Assembly: GCA_020152595.1 (NCBI GenBank)
Contig: JAIGNY010001856.1
Coordinates: 2,026,001 to 2,090,000 of the forward strand
Direction of reading: 5' to 3'
From: Chiridota heheva
Lineage: Eukaryota > Echinodermata > Holothuroidea > Apodida > Chiridotidae
DNA length: 64,000 bases
Position numbers and translations under genes: made by a program. Positions 1 through 11,800 of the stretch are shown one piece after another (position 1 is the first letter of the stretch; every line of letters starts with the position of its first letter). Below the pieces are notes generated by a model. It was not told where the DNA came from. It worked only from the letters and a program-made list of their open reading frames with translations, and ran no database searches.

Positions 1-552
1 CTCGCAGTGAGCTTTAAGTGGGCATGCTATTTTTGTAAGCGATGGGGATGGATGAAGCTGACCTAAAACTTGGAGGCAATCTAAGAGTTTCCAGACAAGG
101 TCTGTTTACTCTTAAAAGTTATGTTTAGTTTTTCTTTCTAATCAGCTTCTCAAGAGTTTCCAGACACAAATTGAGATAAAGAAAATGGACAAAATTCTAC
201 ACAAATTTTGAGAAGTGTAAACATCAATATCTATCTGGAAAGCAGAGTTGGGCTGAGATGCATTAAGGGGCTCTGATCTTAGGTGCCATCAAATAGCTGG
301 AGAGGGCCCAGGGATGCTAAAGTAAAGGGCAAGGAGGGGCCCTCGGATGCTGCTAGAAAGATTTTCAGTTGGTTTCCTATTTAAAACATCTCCAAGTTTG
401 TCTTCATTTGAAATATCCTCAAACTCTCGATCAGCCATAAAACTAATTATTATTATTTTCAAAATGCGCTTCTCATAATTTTATGTGATTGATGATCTTT
501 CCTGATAAATAGGATGATTTTGACAGAAATTGTGATTTTGACTGAAATCAAA
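1..552. other. Unique sequence, no gene seen
   Basis: AT-rich sequence without a convincing reading frame, RNA gene or repeat. If the NIPA-type gene at 2474-2752 continues leftwards, this would be intron, but no second exon of that family was recognised here. Confidence 0.5.
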
Positions 553-676
553 AGTAAACTTGTAAATGGTGTGATATTGACTGAGGAAGCAATAGGTGAT
601 CCCTCGGCAATATTAGTAAACTTGTAAATGGTGTGATATTGACTGAGGAAGCAATAGGTGATCCCTGGGCAATATC
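553..676. repeat. 62-bp tandem duplication
   Basis: A 62-bp stretch beginning AGTAAACTTGTAAATGG occurs twice head to tail (553-614 and 615-676). I saw one substitution, CTCGGC versus CTGGGC. A simple recent duplication with no coding content. Confidence 0.9.
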
Positions 677-1198
677 CTTAAGCATATCTGGAGATACCCC
701 AGGTCAACATTTGTTGCAAATAACTTCTTAGAGAAATAACAACACAATACAAGAGAAAGCACAACAAGATATACTAAACAGCAGAGGAAGACTTATAATG
801 AACAACAAGCATAAAAGTGGTCACTGTACATGAAAGAGAACATTAAAATGGAAGAAAGTGCATCCATTCAGAAGATATTGATTTCAAAGTTGTCTTAAGT
901 TTGAATTAAAATGTACGCTGTATATGTTAAAAGTCTGCTTTTAAATTTTGTAGGTGGTAAATCACCATTACTTGATCAGAATCTGTTTTAGCTCTCCTGA
1001 AATATTTAATGGTTGAAAGTTCCAGCATCTCACAAAAATATTTCAATAAAATACACCAAGAACACTGAAGTATATCCAGATGTAATGACAATACTATTTT
1101 ATTTCTACAGAAATTTGAAAGAAATTTAAACTTGAATCTCCTGGATGAAATCAGATTGTTAAACACTTTTCCCTCCATTTTATCCCTTATCCTCTTTC
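677..1198. other. Unique sequence, no gene seen
   Basis: An 83-codon minus-strand frame at 927-1178 has no recognisable domain or splice context and is probably chance. Nothing else is supported here. Confidence 0.5.
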
Positions 1199-2257
1199 AT
1201 ATGTTGAGCATGCTTGACACGTTGGGCATGCTTGACACGTTGAGCATGCTTGACACTTAAAGCATGCTTGACACGTTGAGCATGCTTGACACGTTGAGCA
1301 TGCTTGACATGTTGAGCATGCTTGGCATGCTTGACACGTTGAGCATGCTGAAGCATGCTTGACACGTTGAGCACGCTTGGCATGCTTGACACGTTGAGCA
1401 TGCTTGACACGCTGAGCATGCTTGCCACGCTGAGCATGCTGGACACGGGGAGCATGCTTGACACAGGGAGCATGCTTGACACAGGGAGCATGCTTGACAC
1501 AGGGAGCATGCTTGACACATGGAGCATGCTTGACACAGAGAACATGCTTGACATGGAGAGCATGCTTGACATGGGAAGCATGCTTGACACGGGGAACATG
1601 CTTGACACAGGGAGCATGCTTGACACGGGGAGGATGCTTGACACGGGGAGGATACTTGACGCAGGGAGCATGCTTGACACGGGGAGCATGCCATACACGA
1701 GGAACATGCCATACACGAGGAGTATGCTTGACACTGGGCGCATGCTTGACATGGTGAGCATGCTTGACACGGGGAGCATGCTTGACATGGGGAGCATGTT
1801 TGACACAAGAGCATGCTTGGCACCGGAAGCATGCTTCATGTGGGGAGCATGCTTGATAGGGGAGCATGCTCGACATGGGGAGCATGCTTGACACAAGAGC
1901 ATGCTTGACACCGGGAGCATGCTTCATGTGGGGAGTATGCTTGATAGGGGAGCATGCTCGACACATAGAGCATGCTTGACACGGGGAGCATGCTTGACAC
2001 TGGGAGCATGCTTGAAACGGAGAGCATGCTTGCTTGACACGGGGAGCATGCTTGACATGGGGAGCATGCTTGACTGAAGGAACATGCTTGTCACAAGAAG
2101 CATGCTTGACATGAGGAGCATGTTTGACACGAGGAGCATGCTTCCCACGACGAGCATGTTTCCCACAACAAGCGTGCCTTTCCATGACAAGCATGCTTCC
2201 CACGACATGCATGCTTCCCACAACGAGCATGCTTCCCACCACGAGCATGCTTCCCAT
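1199..2257. repeat. 18-bp minisatellite with GCATGC core
   Basis: Nearly 60 copies of an 18-bp unit of the form GAGCATGCTTGACACGGG. The left part carries GTT in place of GGG-type spacers and the right end changes to TTCCCACGA-type units. Each unit has the palindrome GCATGC. Because 18 is divisible by 3, all frames stay open on both strands and give 6-residue protein repeats (for example HAQRVK, SMLPVS). These are artefacts of the repeat, not genes. The array lies just downstream, in gene direction, of the NIPA-type exon and so is probably intronic. Confidence 0.93.
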
Positions 2258-2473
2258 ACTTTCCCTGGTTAGCACACTTTTTGTGTATGTGTTTGTATTG
2301 ATAAGATCATGTGAATGTTCAAATCAAACGTAATTGTTTCAAATAAAATTTGACAACATGAGCATCAAAAAAGAGATGAGTTATTTCGTACTTTAGAATT
2401 ACCATTGTTAAGCAAAAAAAAATAATTTTGGACCGTGAGGTCTGCATGCATTAAATCAAGATGTAATGCTTAC

Positions 2474-2752
2474 CTGCTCTTGTTGAATGTGCTGATAGCT
2501 TAATCAATGCTTTCTTTTTAATAATGAAACTTGCACCAATGAAAATACTGGAACTGACTGCTAGAGACAAACCTATATAATAGTTCATTTTGGCGTATAT
2601 TGGAATATACGGAGTGGAGGATACCAAAGATGGGCATAGCGATGTCACAGCTGTGTAATCCATGAGACTTGAGGATACATGGTGGGGGTCTGTCCCCATT
2701 TCTGTGGTTGGTTCCAGTATATTTGGTTCGTCCGTTGTAAATTGGAAACGTC
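2474..2752 (-). CDS. Exon of a NIPA-family magnesium transporter
   Basis: One internal exon of a NIPA/NIPAL-type transporter, a multi-pass membrane protein family associated with Mg2+ transport. Read on the minus strand, it begins after a TTTCTTTAG acceptor (AG at 2754-2753) and ends at CAG before GTAAGC (donor GT at 2473-2472). The frame is open across the whole exon and the donor falls after the first base of a codon. From the in-frame ATG at 2699, about 40 residues of poorly conserved N-terminus lead to residues 41-60, [18 protein letters not shown], then [10 protein letters not shown] and STRAG. The family pattern is IGL.LA.SSSIFIG.SFI.KKKGL, followed by TRAG and a Gly-rich turn, which matches well. 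The exon covers the extracellular N-terminus and transmembrane segment 1. Remaining membrane segments must lie left of the window or in unseen exons. Which paralogue (NIPA2, NIPAL1 or another) is not resolved. Whether 2699 is the true start is unknown, because the frame is also open upstream to the acceptor. Confidence 0.85.
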
Positions 2753-3577
2753 CTAAAGAAAGAAAAATAAAGACAATTTGTCTGTTTGTAACCTTTATGA
2801 GAGTGATATACCTTACTAGCTAGCATACTGACCTTACATGTAGATGCAATAATCTTGGTGCTAAAAACCTGACTGTTAAAGGAAGTGAATTAAGCTAACT
2901 AGTGGCAGAGTTTGACAAATCACTTGCCTGACTGCCAAAGACAACCAAAAACTTTGTCAGGGCAACCATAATTTTTGCAAACTGTTTCTTTCTTCTCTTT
3001 TCTTCACGTTTTATGCACATGCACAGGGCAACCTTATTTTCTTCTAGGACAACCTTATTTTCTTCTAGGACAACCATCAATTTAGGTAAAGTCTGGCGGG
3101 CAGGTTGATTTGTCGATCCGTGGCAAGTGGGAGGGTGGGGGTGCTGGGGGGAGAGAGAAATCCTCTGCAATTCTTAGAAAACTAATGTCTTTTGAGGCAA
3201 ATAGGCAAAACTCAATTTCCCCCTAGGCTCTTACATAACTTTCCCAACATGTTCCTGAATGTAGGGGTTACTATGGTTACTATAAACCGAAGTGCAACCT
3301 GTTTTGATGAGGCAAATGTGGAAATATTCAGTACTAAATCTTATTTCATACTAGGACACGGAGCTTGTAAAAGCTTGTAATTCTTAAATATTTTGTTTAT
3401 TTAAATCATGTTAAAAAAAAGTACCATATAAGTGAGAGAGAGAAAAGTAAGACGTTGCAAGAAACAATCGTTTAGAACCCACAAAAAACACAGCTTGCAC
3501 TCAGAGTGAATTTTAACCACTTAAAATAGCATAAGTGTCCTCCCATTTCAATGTGGCGTTGGTTGCTTGGGGCATTT
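2753..3577. other. Non-coding flank of the NIPA exon
   Basis: Upstream of the exon in gene direction, so intron or 5' region. It holds a 21-bp duplication, CAACCTTATTTTCTTCTAGGA, at 3029-3049 and 3050-3070. No second exon was recognised. Confidence 0.5.
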
Positions 3578-4283
3578 AGCTGGAGTCCAGCCCTGACGGA
3601 AATGCATTTTGTTTGAGTCAGTTGCAATTGGAGTCCAGCCCTGAAGGGGATGCATTTGTTTGTGTCAGCTGGAGTCCAGCCCTGAAGGGGATGCATTTGT
3701 TTGTGTCAGCTGGAGTCCAGCCCTGAAGGGGATGCATTTGTTTGTGTCAGCTGGAGTCCAGCCCTGAAGGGGATGCATTTGTTTGAGTCAGCTGGAGTCC
3801 AGCCCTGAAGGGAATGCATTTGTTTGAGTCAGCTAGAGTCCAGCCCTGAAGGGGATGCATTTGTTTGAGTCAGCTGGAGTCCAGCCCTGAAGGGGATGCA
3901 TTTGTTTGAGTCAGCTGGAGTCCAGCCCTGAAGGGGATGCATTTGTTTGAGTCAGCTGGGGTCCAGCCCTGAAGGGGATGCATTTGTTTGATTCAGCTGG
4001 GGTCCAGCCCTGAAGGGGATGCATTTGTTTGAGTCAGCTGGAGTCCAGCCCTGAAGGGGATGCATTTGTTTGAGTCAGCTAGAGTCCAGTCCTGAGGGGG
4101 ATGCATTTGTTTGAGTCAGCTGGAGTTCAGTCCTGAAGGGGATGCATTTGTTTGAGTCAGCTGGAGTCCAGCCCTAAAGGAGATGCATTTGTTTGAGTCA
4201 GCTGGAGTCCAGCCCTGAAGGGGATGCATTTGTTTGAGTCAGCTAGAGTCCAGCCCTGAAGGGGTTGCATTTGTTTGAGTCAA
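3578..4283. repeat. 41-bp minisatellite
   Basis: About 17 copies with a 41-bp period (GAGTCCAGCC starts at 3631, 3672, 3713). Each unit contains GGAGTCCAGCCCTGAAGG and then GATGCATTTGTTTGAGTCAG. Early copies carry TGTGTC where later ones carry TGAGTC. Divergence between copies is low. Minus-strand open frames here are shadows of the repeat. Confidence 0.95.
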
Positions 4284-4648
4284 CTCTGCTTGGAATTGTA
4301 GTTTGACTTAATTGACTTCAGTATACATTGTCTAATATGATGAAAACAATAATTTAAATTGGACAATCATTGTACTGAAAGCATCTGATGTTGGTGAGCA
4401 ATTATATCAACATACTCCATATTAACAACTCACTAATAACAACTGATCAAACAGGTAAACCTAAAGGCAAACAGTTCTACTCATCGAGCAAAACTCATCC
4501 CTAAATCCAGCAACAACTTGTAGTACAGGTTTGTCTCATCTAACATTTGATTGTGTAATTCTTTCCTTATCACACAGTCAGTTCCATTCTGAGAGCAATC
4601 AACGCATGACCTCTTATGCAGCATCTTCAACAGGCTTTTGCTATGACA
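4284..4648. other. Unique spacer, no gene seen
   Basis: AT-rich spacer between two arrays, with no recognisable feature. Confidence 0.5.
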
Positions 4649-5331
4649 GGGATAAACACCAAATTCAAAGCCTTCTTCTTAGCAATTAGGATCAACACCA
4701 AATTCAAAACCTTTTTTTAAGCAATTAGGATAAACACCAAATTCAAAGCCTCCTAAGCAACTAGGATAAACACCAAATTCAAAAACTCCTAAGCAATTAC
4801 GATAAACACAAAATCTAAAACCTTCTTTTAAGAAATTAGCATAAACACCAAATTCAAAACCTTCTTTTAGGCAATTAGAATCAACAACAAATTCAAAGTC
4901 TTCTTCTTAGCAATTAGGATCAACACCAAATTCAAAACCTTCTTTCTAAGCAATTAGGATAAACACCAAATTTGAAACCTCCTTTTTAAGCAATTAGGAT
5001 CAACATCAAATTCAAAACCTCATTTCTAAGCAATTAGGATAAACACCAAATTCAAAACCTTTTCTAAGCAACTAGGATAAACACCAAATTCAAAGCCTTC
5101 CTTCTAAGCAACTAGGATAAACACCATATTCAAAACCTTCTTCTAAGCAATTAGGATAAACACCAAATTCAAAAACCTAGGATCATATTCAAAACCTGCT
5201 TCTAAGCAATTAGGATAAACACCAAATTCAAAACCTTCTTCTAAGCAACTAGGATAAACACCAAATTCAAAACCTTCTTTCTAGCAATTAGGATACCCAC
5301 CAAATTAAAAACCTTCTAACCAATTAGGATA
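4649..5331. repeat. Degenerate minisatellite of about 40 bp
   Basis: About 17 copies of a unit containing AAGCAATTAGGATAAACACC followed by AAATTCAAAACCTTCTT. Copies differ by substitutions and by length changes in the CTTCTTTT stretch, so this array looks older than its neighbours. Confidence 0.9.
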
Positions 5332-5852
5332 AGGCAATAAAGGTACATCTAAATAGGCTATAGAGGTACATCTAAATAGGCGATACAGATACATCTAAAT
5401 AGGAGCAACAGGTACATCTAAATAGGTGATACATGTACACCTAAAAAGGCGATACAGGTACATCTAAATAGGCGATACAGGTACATCTAAATAGGGGCAA
5501 CAGGTACATCTAAATAGGCAATACATGTACATCTAAATAGGCGATACAGGTACATCTAAACAGGCGATACAGGTACATTTAAATAGGTGATAAAGGTACA
5601 TCTAAATAGGCGATACAGGTACATCTAAATGGGCGATACAGGTACATCTAAATAGGCGATACAGGTACATCTTAATAGGCGATACAGGTACATCTAAATA
5701 GGCCATACAGGTACACCTAAATAGGCGATACAGGTAGATCTAAATAGGCGATAAAGGTACATCTAAATAGGCGATACAGGTACATCTAAATAGGCGATAT
5801 AGGTACAATGAAATAGGCAATAGGCAATAAAGGTACATCAAAATAGGCGATA
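5332..5852. repeat. 23-bp minisatellite
   Basis: About 22 copies of a 23-bp unit containing GGTACATCTAAATAGG and CGATACA. It abuts the previous array almost directly; the unit changes within a few bases near 5332. Confidence 0.93.
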
Positions 5853-5894
5853 TAGTTAAGACTTTCAATTCTATCAAAAACCATTAGATACGAA

Positions 5895-6468
5895 GATTAC
5901 TCATATAAGCAGCAAGGAGCCTTGCTCAATGATTACTCATATGAGCAGCAGGGAGCCTTGCTCAATGATTACTCATATGAGCAGCAGGGAGACTTGCTCA
6001 AAGATTACTCATATGAGCAGCAGGGAGCCTTGCTCAATGATTACTCCTATGAGCAGCAGGGAGCCTTGCTCAATGATTACTCATATGAGCAGCAGGGAGC
6101 CTTGCTCAAAAATTACTCATATGAGCAGCAGGGAGCCTTGCTCAATGATTACTCATATGAGCAGCAGGGAGCCTTGCTCAAAGATTACTCATATGAGCAG
6201 CAGGGAGCCTTGCTCAATGATTACTCATATGAGCAGCAGGGAGCCTTGCTCAAAGATTACTCATATGAGCAGCAGGGAGCCTTGCTCAATGATTACTCAT
6301 ATGAGCAGCAGGGAGCCTTACTCAATGATTACTCATATGAGCAGCAGGGAGCCTTGCTCAAAGATTACTTATATGAGCAGCAGGGAGCCTTGCTCAACGA
6401 TTACTCATATGAGCAGCAGGGAGCCTTGCAAAAGATTACTCATATGAGCAGCAGGGAGCCTTGCTCAA
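5895..6468. repeat. 36-bp minisatellite with CTCATATGAG palindrome
   Basis: Sixteen copies of a 36-bp unit that includes GATTACTCATATGAGCAG and then CAGGGAGCCTTGCTCAA. The central CTCATATGAG is a perfect 10-bp palindrome. Several neighbouring units alternate between CTCAATGATT and CTCAAAGATT, suggesting a 72-bp higher-order unit in the middle. The 36-bp period keeps more than one frame open (12-residue repeats such as DYSYEQQGALLN). With two overlapping frames open and no flanking gene signals, I do not call a protein. Confidence 0.95.
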
Positions 6469-7037
6469 AAAGTTTGTATGGAACATATTTGAATTGATTC
6501 GTTTCAGATATGAAGCAAGCAGGGTCGCCGTGAGGAATTGCGGGGCCAGGGGAAGCACCCAGAGAATCAGGGGTCCCATATAATTTGTACAATCCCTTAT
6601 GACCAAGGCCCCCTAGTACACCAGGTCTAGGGGCATTGCCCCCCGTTCACCCCCCCCCCCCCCATGTCAACCACCCTGGAAGCATGTTACTGTACAACTT
6701 AAAATAATCACTTAATTACAATGATTTTTGCCCAAACATGAATAATGCAAGAATTTCTACTTGCAGCATGATTATGATTCGCCGTTTTTTACAAACTGGT
6801 GAGTATTTGCTCCAGGGAAGAAAAACCAGAGCAGATCCAGAAGCCACATAAGCCTTCTTATTCAGGATGTAAAATAGCTTTACCAAAATTATAGTACTGA
6901 AAGTTGGTAGGATAACAGGAAGCTTGTGAAGAAAGCAGTAGAAGTTAAATTTATTTGTCGAAAGTCTAATGTCTATTACTTTTCAGAAATCTAACATGTT
7001 TAACACATACATAACCATTGATCATGTTTTAATTAAT
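6469..7037. other. Unique sequence with a C14 run
   Basis: No gene is seen. A 14-base C run lies at 6650-6663 in a locally GC-rich patch. On the minus strand it is a G14 tract. Confidence 0.5.
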
Positions 7038-7979
7038 GAGACTGTCATAAAGTAGCCCCTTCTCACATGTGTCATATGTGGTACTTCTTGTATTTTGATT
7101 ATTCATGTATCTGCTTATGTATTCATCTTGTATTTAGGTATTTTCATTTGCTTATTGTTGATGATGGTATTTTGTTTCTTAGCTTAGAATTTATTTATTC
7201 AGTATAGCTTTGATGGTGGATGGAATTAGCACAGGGCATTAACCTATACTTATTTATTACCCCATTAGTTATTGTGGTTCTCCCTGTACTATTTCAATGT
7301 CAGAATTGTTTACTTTTGAGATAATTATCCCTTTTGTCCTAATTTTGCCTGTAATCACTGGCTGTGTCTCCTTCACTGACCACAGCCACGGTGTCTCTGT
7401 GCTGTGTGGTCTGTCTCTTACTCCATGAGCAATTTATCATTGTCATGGGCTTAAATACTTTGGTTTTGCTACATCTTCCCATGGAGCTATTAACTGAGAT
7501 CTTCCTGACCCTGCCCTTTGTGTAATTAATCACCTATTTGAGGTTTCCTTGAATCTATCTTCTCCTTGGCATTTCAGTTGGAGAAGTCACCTGTGATTGG
7601 CAGGCATGATGCTCATTTATCTTCCCTAGTAAATTTAAGCAAAAGGGGTGGGTCCTGAATAAAGTGTCTGTTGCTGATTGGTTTTAAGTTTAACAAGTAT
7701 TGATATGTGTGTGTGCCTGATTGGCCTAAAGTTATTAGGACCTAAAGTTATTAAGGGATGGAGTAAAATAGGAGAGAGAGAGAGTTCGTGATCAGAGAGT
7801 GATGGCTTAAGTCTTTTCAGTGAGAGTAAAATTGGTACATCAAACAGAGCAATAGATTAGAGCAATGCAATTTCTCGTGTTTGGAGTTTGATTTTGATTA
7901 ACGGACAACATGTACTTGATGTCTATCTTGTATTATTTTACTTGTTTTTTCATTTATGTATAAATGAATGGTGGCAGCG
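7038..7979 (+). mobile_element. Possible LTR end with tRNA-Leu primer-binding site
   Basis: At 7969-7979 the sequence TGGTGGCAGCG matches the reverse complement of the 3' end of animal tRNA-Leu (CGCTGCCA plus CCA). That is how many Gypsy-type retroelement primer-binding sites begin. Upstream lie LTR-like features: CTGATTGG boxes near 7674 and 7718, AATAAA near 7659, a TAAAATAGG TATA-like box near 7765, and a GA-rich leader. The left limit at 7038 is only a guess, no TG...CA ends were fixed, and no gag or pol follows because a minisatellite begins at about 8106. The match could be chance. Confidence 0.35.
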
Positions 7980-8105
7980 TACCACAAACTCGTAGGAGTT
8001 TGTATGACAGAGACCTTGCTTTTAAAAGCAATTTATAGGAGCAGCCATCTGTTTTTTCTGATTTGGACAATTTGATCTCCCTTAAAAATCGCTGTTATCC
8101 CTTGA

Positions 8106-8545
8106 AGTTCACTGCCAACCCATGAAGCTCACTGCCGGTCAGTCAAGCTTGCTGTCGGCCCGTCAAGCTTGCTGTCGGCCCGTCAACCTCACTGTCAGCA
8201 GTCAAGCTCGCTGTCAGCACGTCAAGCTCGCTGTCAGCACGTCAAGCTCGCTGACAGCCCGTCAAGCTCGCTGTCAGCCATCAAGCTCGCTGTCACCATC
8301 AAGCTCATTGTCAGCCTGTCAGGCTCGCTGTCAGCCCATCAAGCTCGCTGTCAGCCCATCAAGCTCGCTGTCAGCCCATCAAGCTCACGGCAACCCGTCA
8401 AGCTCAATGTCAACCCATCAAGCTCGCTGCAAGCACCCTGTCAACCTGTCAAGCTCGCTGTCAGCCCGTCAAGCTTGCTGTCAGCCTGTCAAGCTTACTG
8501 TCGGTCCATCGAGCTTACCTCCCATCAAGCTTACCACCAGCTCGT
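8106..8545. repeat. 20-bp minisatellite
   Basis: About 21 copies of a 20-bp unit of the form TCAAGCTCGCTGTCAGCCCG, with AAGCTT variants at both ends. Plus-strand frames of 130-160 codons here are products of the repeat. Confidence 0.92.
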
Positions 8546-8896
8546 ATTCACAATTGCAGGTTCCGGGTAAGCTTAGGACAAGCTTGGGGTAAACTCGGGC
8601 CAGGCTGGTGACAAACTTCTGGGTAATCTTGGAGGTTACAATTTCAGCAGTAAGGAAAAAAGGTGAACTTAAAGATTAAAAAAACACTAGAATGGTAAAT
8701 ACTGTCATGGTTCGCATCCCCATGCAAATTGACACCCATATGACTCACCCAATTTTAAAAATGGCATCCCACACTATGTCCCACATGGCATCCCATTACC
8801 CAGATGGAATCCCATGTCCCAAATGGCATCCTATGTCCCACATGGCATTTTACCATGGTCCACATGGCATTCTACCATATATCCCACCCTACATCC

Positions 8897-11800
8897 TACA
8901 GTGCTAGCGAGAACGAATGTGTCATGCATTCCCACGTTTCACATGGTTCACGCCGTCCATGGAGTATAACCGCGATCGGATTAACTATTGTTAAGAATGC
9001 GGGGAAATCGCGATCAATAAACCAGCTTAAGTTGTCCACTTTAAGTACAGCCTATCTGTGGTTACGAACCAGAAAAATCTGTTTAATGTTTCGCGGGGAT
9101 AATGAGATCAATTCTTTTGTAATTGCGTTTAATCCCCGAGGTTTGCTGTGGCTCGACGCACACAAAAGATTTACAAGGATGTTTAAAAGGGATTAAAGAC
9201 TAAGGCCCTTTGTCAGTTCCGAAATCTCAATAGGTTTAAGACTCCGTGTAGTAGACCCCTAAGCCCGTATTGTGTGTGTGAACTTCATTTCTTTTGTATA
9301 TCTACATGCAATCAATATCGTTTTCTACAGGTCACCTAAGTCCATGATAAACAAAGAAAAAGAGAGGAAAATATTCCCTCTTGTGTTCTTTTTTCATTTG
9401 AAAAATAAAGAAAAAAAACACATTCGCTACGCTTTTTTCTTATACCATAACCAGCTCATCCAGCATTTACAATCAAGGATGTGCTGAACGTAAATAAATA
9501 AGAAATCCCCGAAAAAATCATTATTAATTCAAATTTACCCACTCAATGCCTTCCAAATCCTCATATATTTGACTTCTTGTAATGTGTATTCCATATTAAT
9601 ATCACTTTAAAATCGGGCTTAAAAAATTAAAAGAGTTATCGTAGTACCTGTAGACTTTCCATTTTCCTGCTTTGTCGCAACGTAACTGTGGGCCTACTAT
9701 ACATGTACATAACTTAACAACCAGGTCCCAAAACCCAGGTCCATAGCGATCCAAAATCTATGTTGAAACAATGTGTGTATTGTTCGTTTGACATGTTGGG
9801 CATGGTGAAATTTTCCATTCCCCCGGGCCTGTAAACGCGCATGTTCAGACTCCTTGGTCACACCCATTTTCCTTTTATGGTCACATTTACTCTTGCTGAG
9901 ACAAACTTTTCTCGTACGTACAAGAACCTTGGGCAACTTATCACAATGTATCATTGGGCGTTGATGTAAATAAGTCCCTCGGTGTTCCGAAAATATCCCT
10001 GTATACCGACCCTTTTCTTTACAATTTATTTTGAATATTTCTGCAAAAAGGAAAAAAAACATACATACAATTACCGACTTTCTTTTGCTCTTGACTTTTG
10101 ATAAAATGTATTCTTAATGTATCGTTCTTTTTGACTGGGGGACTTGGAAGGACAACTGGCACTACACACGATTCCTTATAACCACGCCGTAACTTTGTGT
10201 TACGATGGAATTATATTATTTTCTTGCACGTGGCAAATTTCATAAGGTTGCGGGGAATTGCGCAACAAGCCTTCGGCGATAATTATTTCCAGATGTTTAA
10301 GAAATGCCCAGGGCACAGTACAGCACAGGTCACTTGCTTATACTCCCTGCTTCTACTAAACGTGGATGGTTACCATGGAAATTGAAACTGGATGCAAGCG
10401 GTGTGCCTAGATTCTAGAAAATGTAACGATCCCGTAAGATTGACCTATTTTTTAAAAAGAATTTCTACAAAAGCAGGGCCGACAATGGGCTCAACAATTC
10501 AACAATACTTTTGAAGGGGACCAGTGGTGGCGCACGGGCGTAAGTGTGTGTTGGTGTGTGGGAAGGGGGGGGGGGAGGTGGGATTGGGGTAGGGGTGGGG
10601 GTAAGCATTCCCGTATATTTCTCATCAGTGTTACTTGTCCCTCAACCCGTCAAATTAACGTTCACAGTTATTTTCACCAAGTTTTGTGTGGGGGAGGGGG
10701 TGGGGGGACGGTAGCCCAGTGTTTTATTGCTAACTTCTCGACATTTGGAAATATTTTCAAAATTTGATTTTTTATCAGAAGGTATTATTAAGTTGTTCGT
10801 CACCAGCCCGTAACCTCAACAATTGATCCAGAACCGTTACCATTACCAATTAAGTCGCACGTTATATTTCATACAAAAAGGCTTATAACTTTTGTTACAA
10901 GAACATTTCTTTTAATACTCAGATGTCACTATTAATTCATTTTAATTTCCCACCATGTCGTATGGTCAAATTTACCATCACCCTAGGCCTCTTATAACTT
11001 CTACAATCCGGACCAGTTGTCGTCCCCTTCCCAGGGACTTGTAATTCACTACTCAAAATGTGGAAATTTCAGATCCAGCAGGTTACTGCCAACAATTGTG
11101 AGCATGAAACTTTTCCGTAGTTGGACTACTACATGGAAAACACGGAACTGTGCGCACCATTTTTAAGTTATGATTTAAACTACTTTTTTTTGTCAAAAAT
11201 GACTTAATATGAAATTGATAACTTTATTAGAACACCAGGATTTAATGTTTGGTAATTATATTATCCTCAACTGACAATTAAAACAACCATGGATACGATT
11301 GCATTTAGTTTTTAGTTACTTCCAACCCGCTTAATTTAAAGTTCAGCCCGCAGGAGAGAGAGCCGGTACTACTTTTCCTTTTGCAGTTAAAACATCAGTG
11401 CCCGATATTCCGATGGGGATCCCTGGTGCGAATTTTGTGTAGACCAGTAGCATATATTATAGCTATTTGATATTTTGATATATTATTTGCAATATGCTTT
11501 TGACTCAATTTAAAGAGATCGATTTCTTATTTAACTCTTCTTCATTTTTTTTTAAATTTCAATTACTCTTCTGCAGTAGTCATATTTTGATTGCTTTTTA
11601 CGATGATTTTTGAATTCATATTTGTTTTGAAGTCATTTGTAAATTACATTGAACTGCATATAGGTCTACATAATCAAATCGGGAGGAAGTGGATACAGAG
11701 ATGGTGTGATGATATGGGATGGGGTCACGGAGGAGGGGGGGGGGGGTCACATGTTCAAGTTGTTTCCATTAAAAATAATTATTTACGCTTCAAGACACGT

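Noticed and set aside
1187-2275. 362-codon Cys/His/Lys-rich minus-strand protein
   Set aside because: Product of the 18-bp array. Several overlapping frames are equally open.
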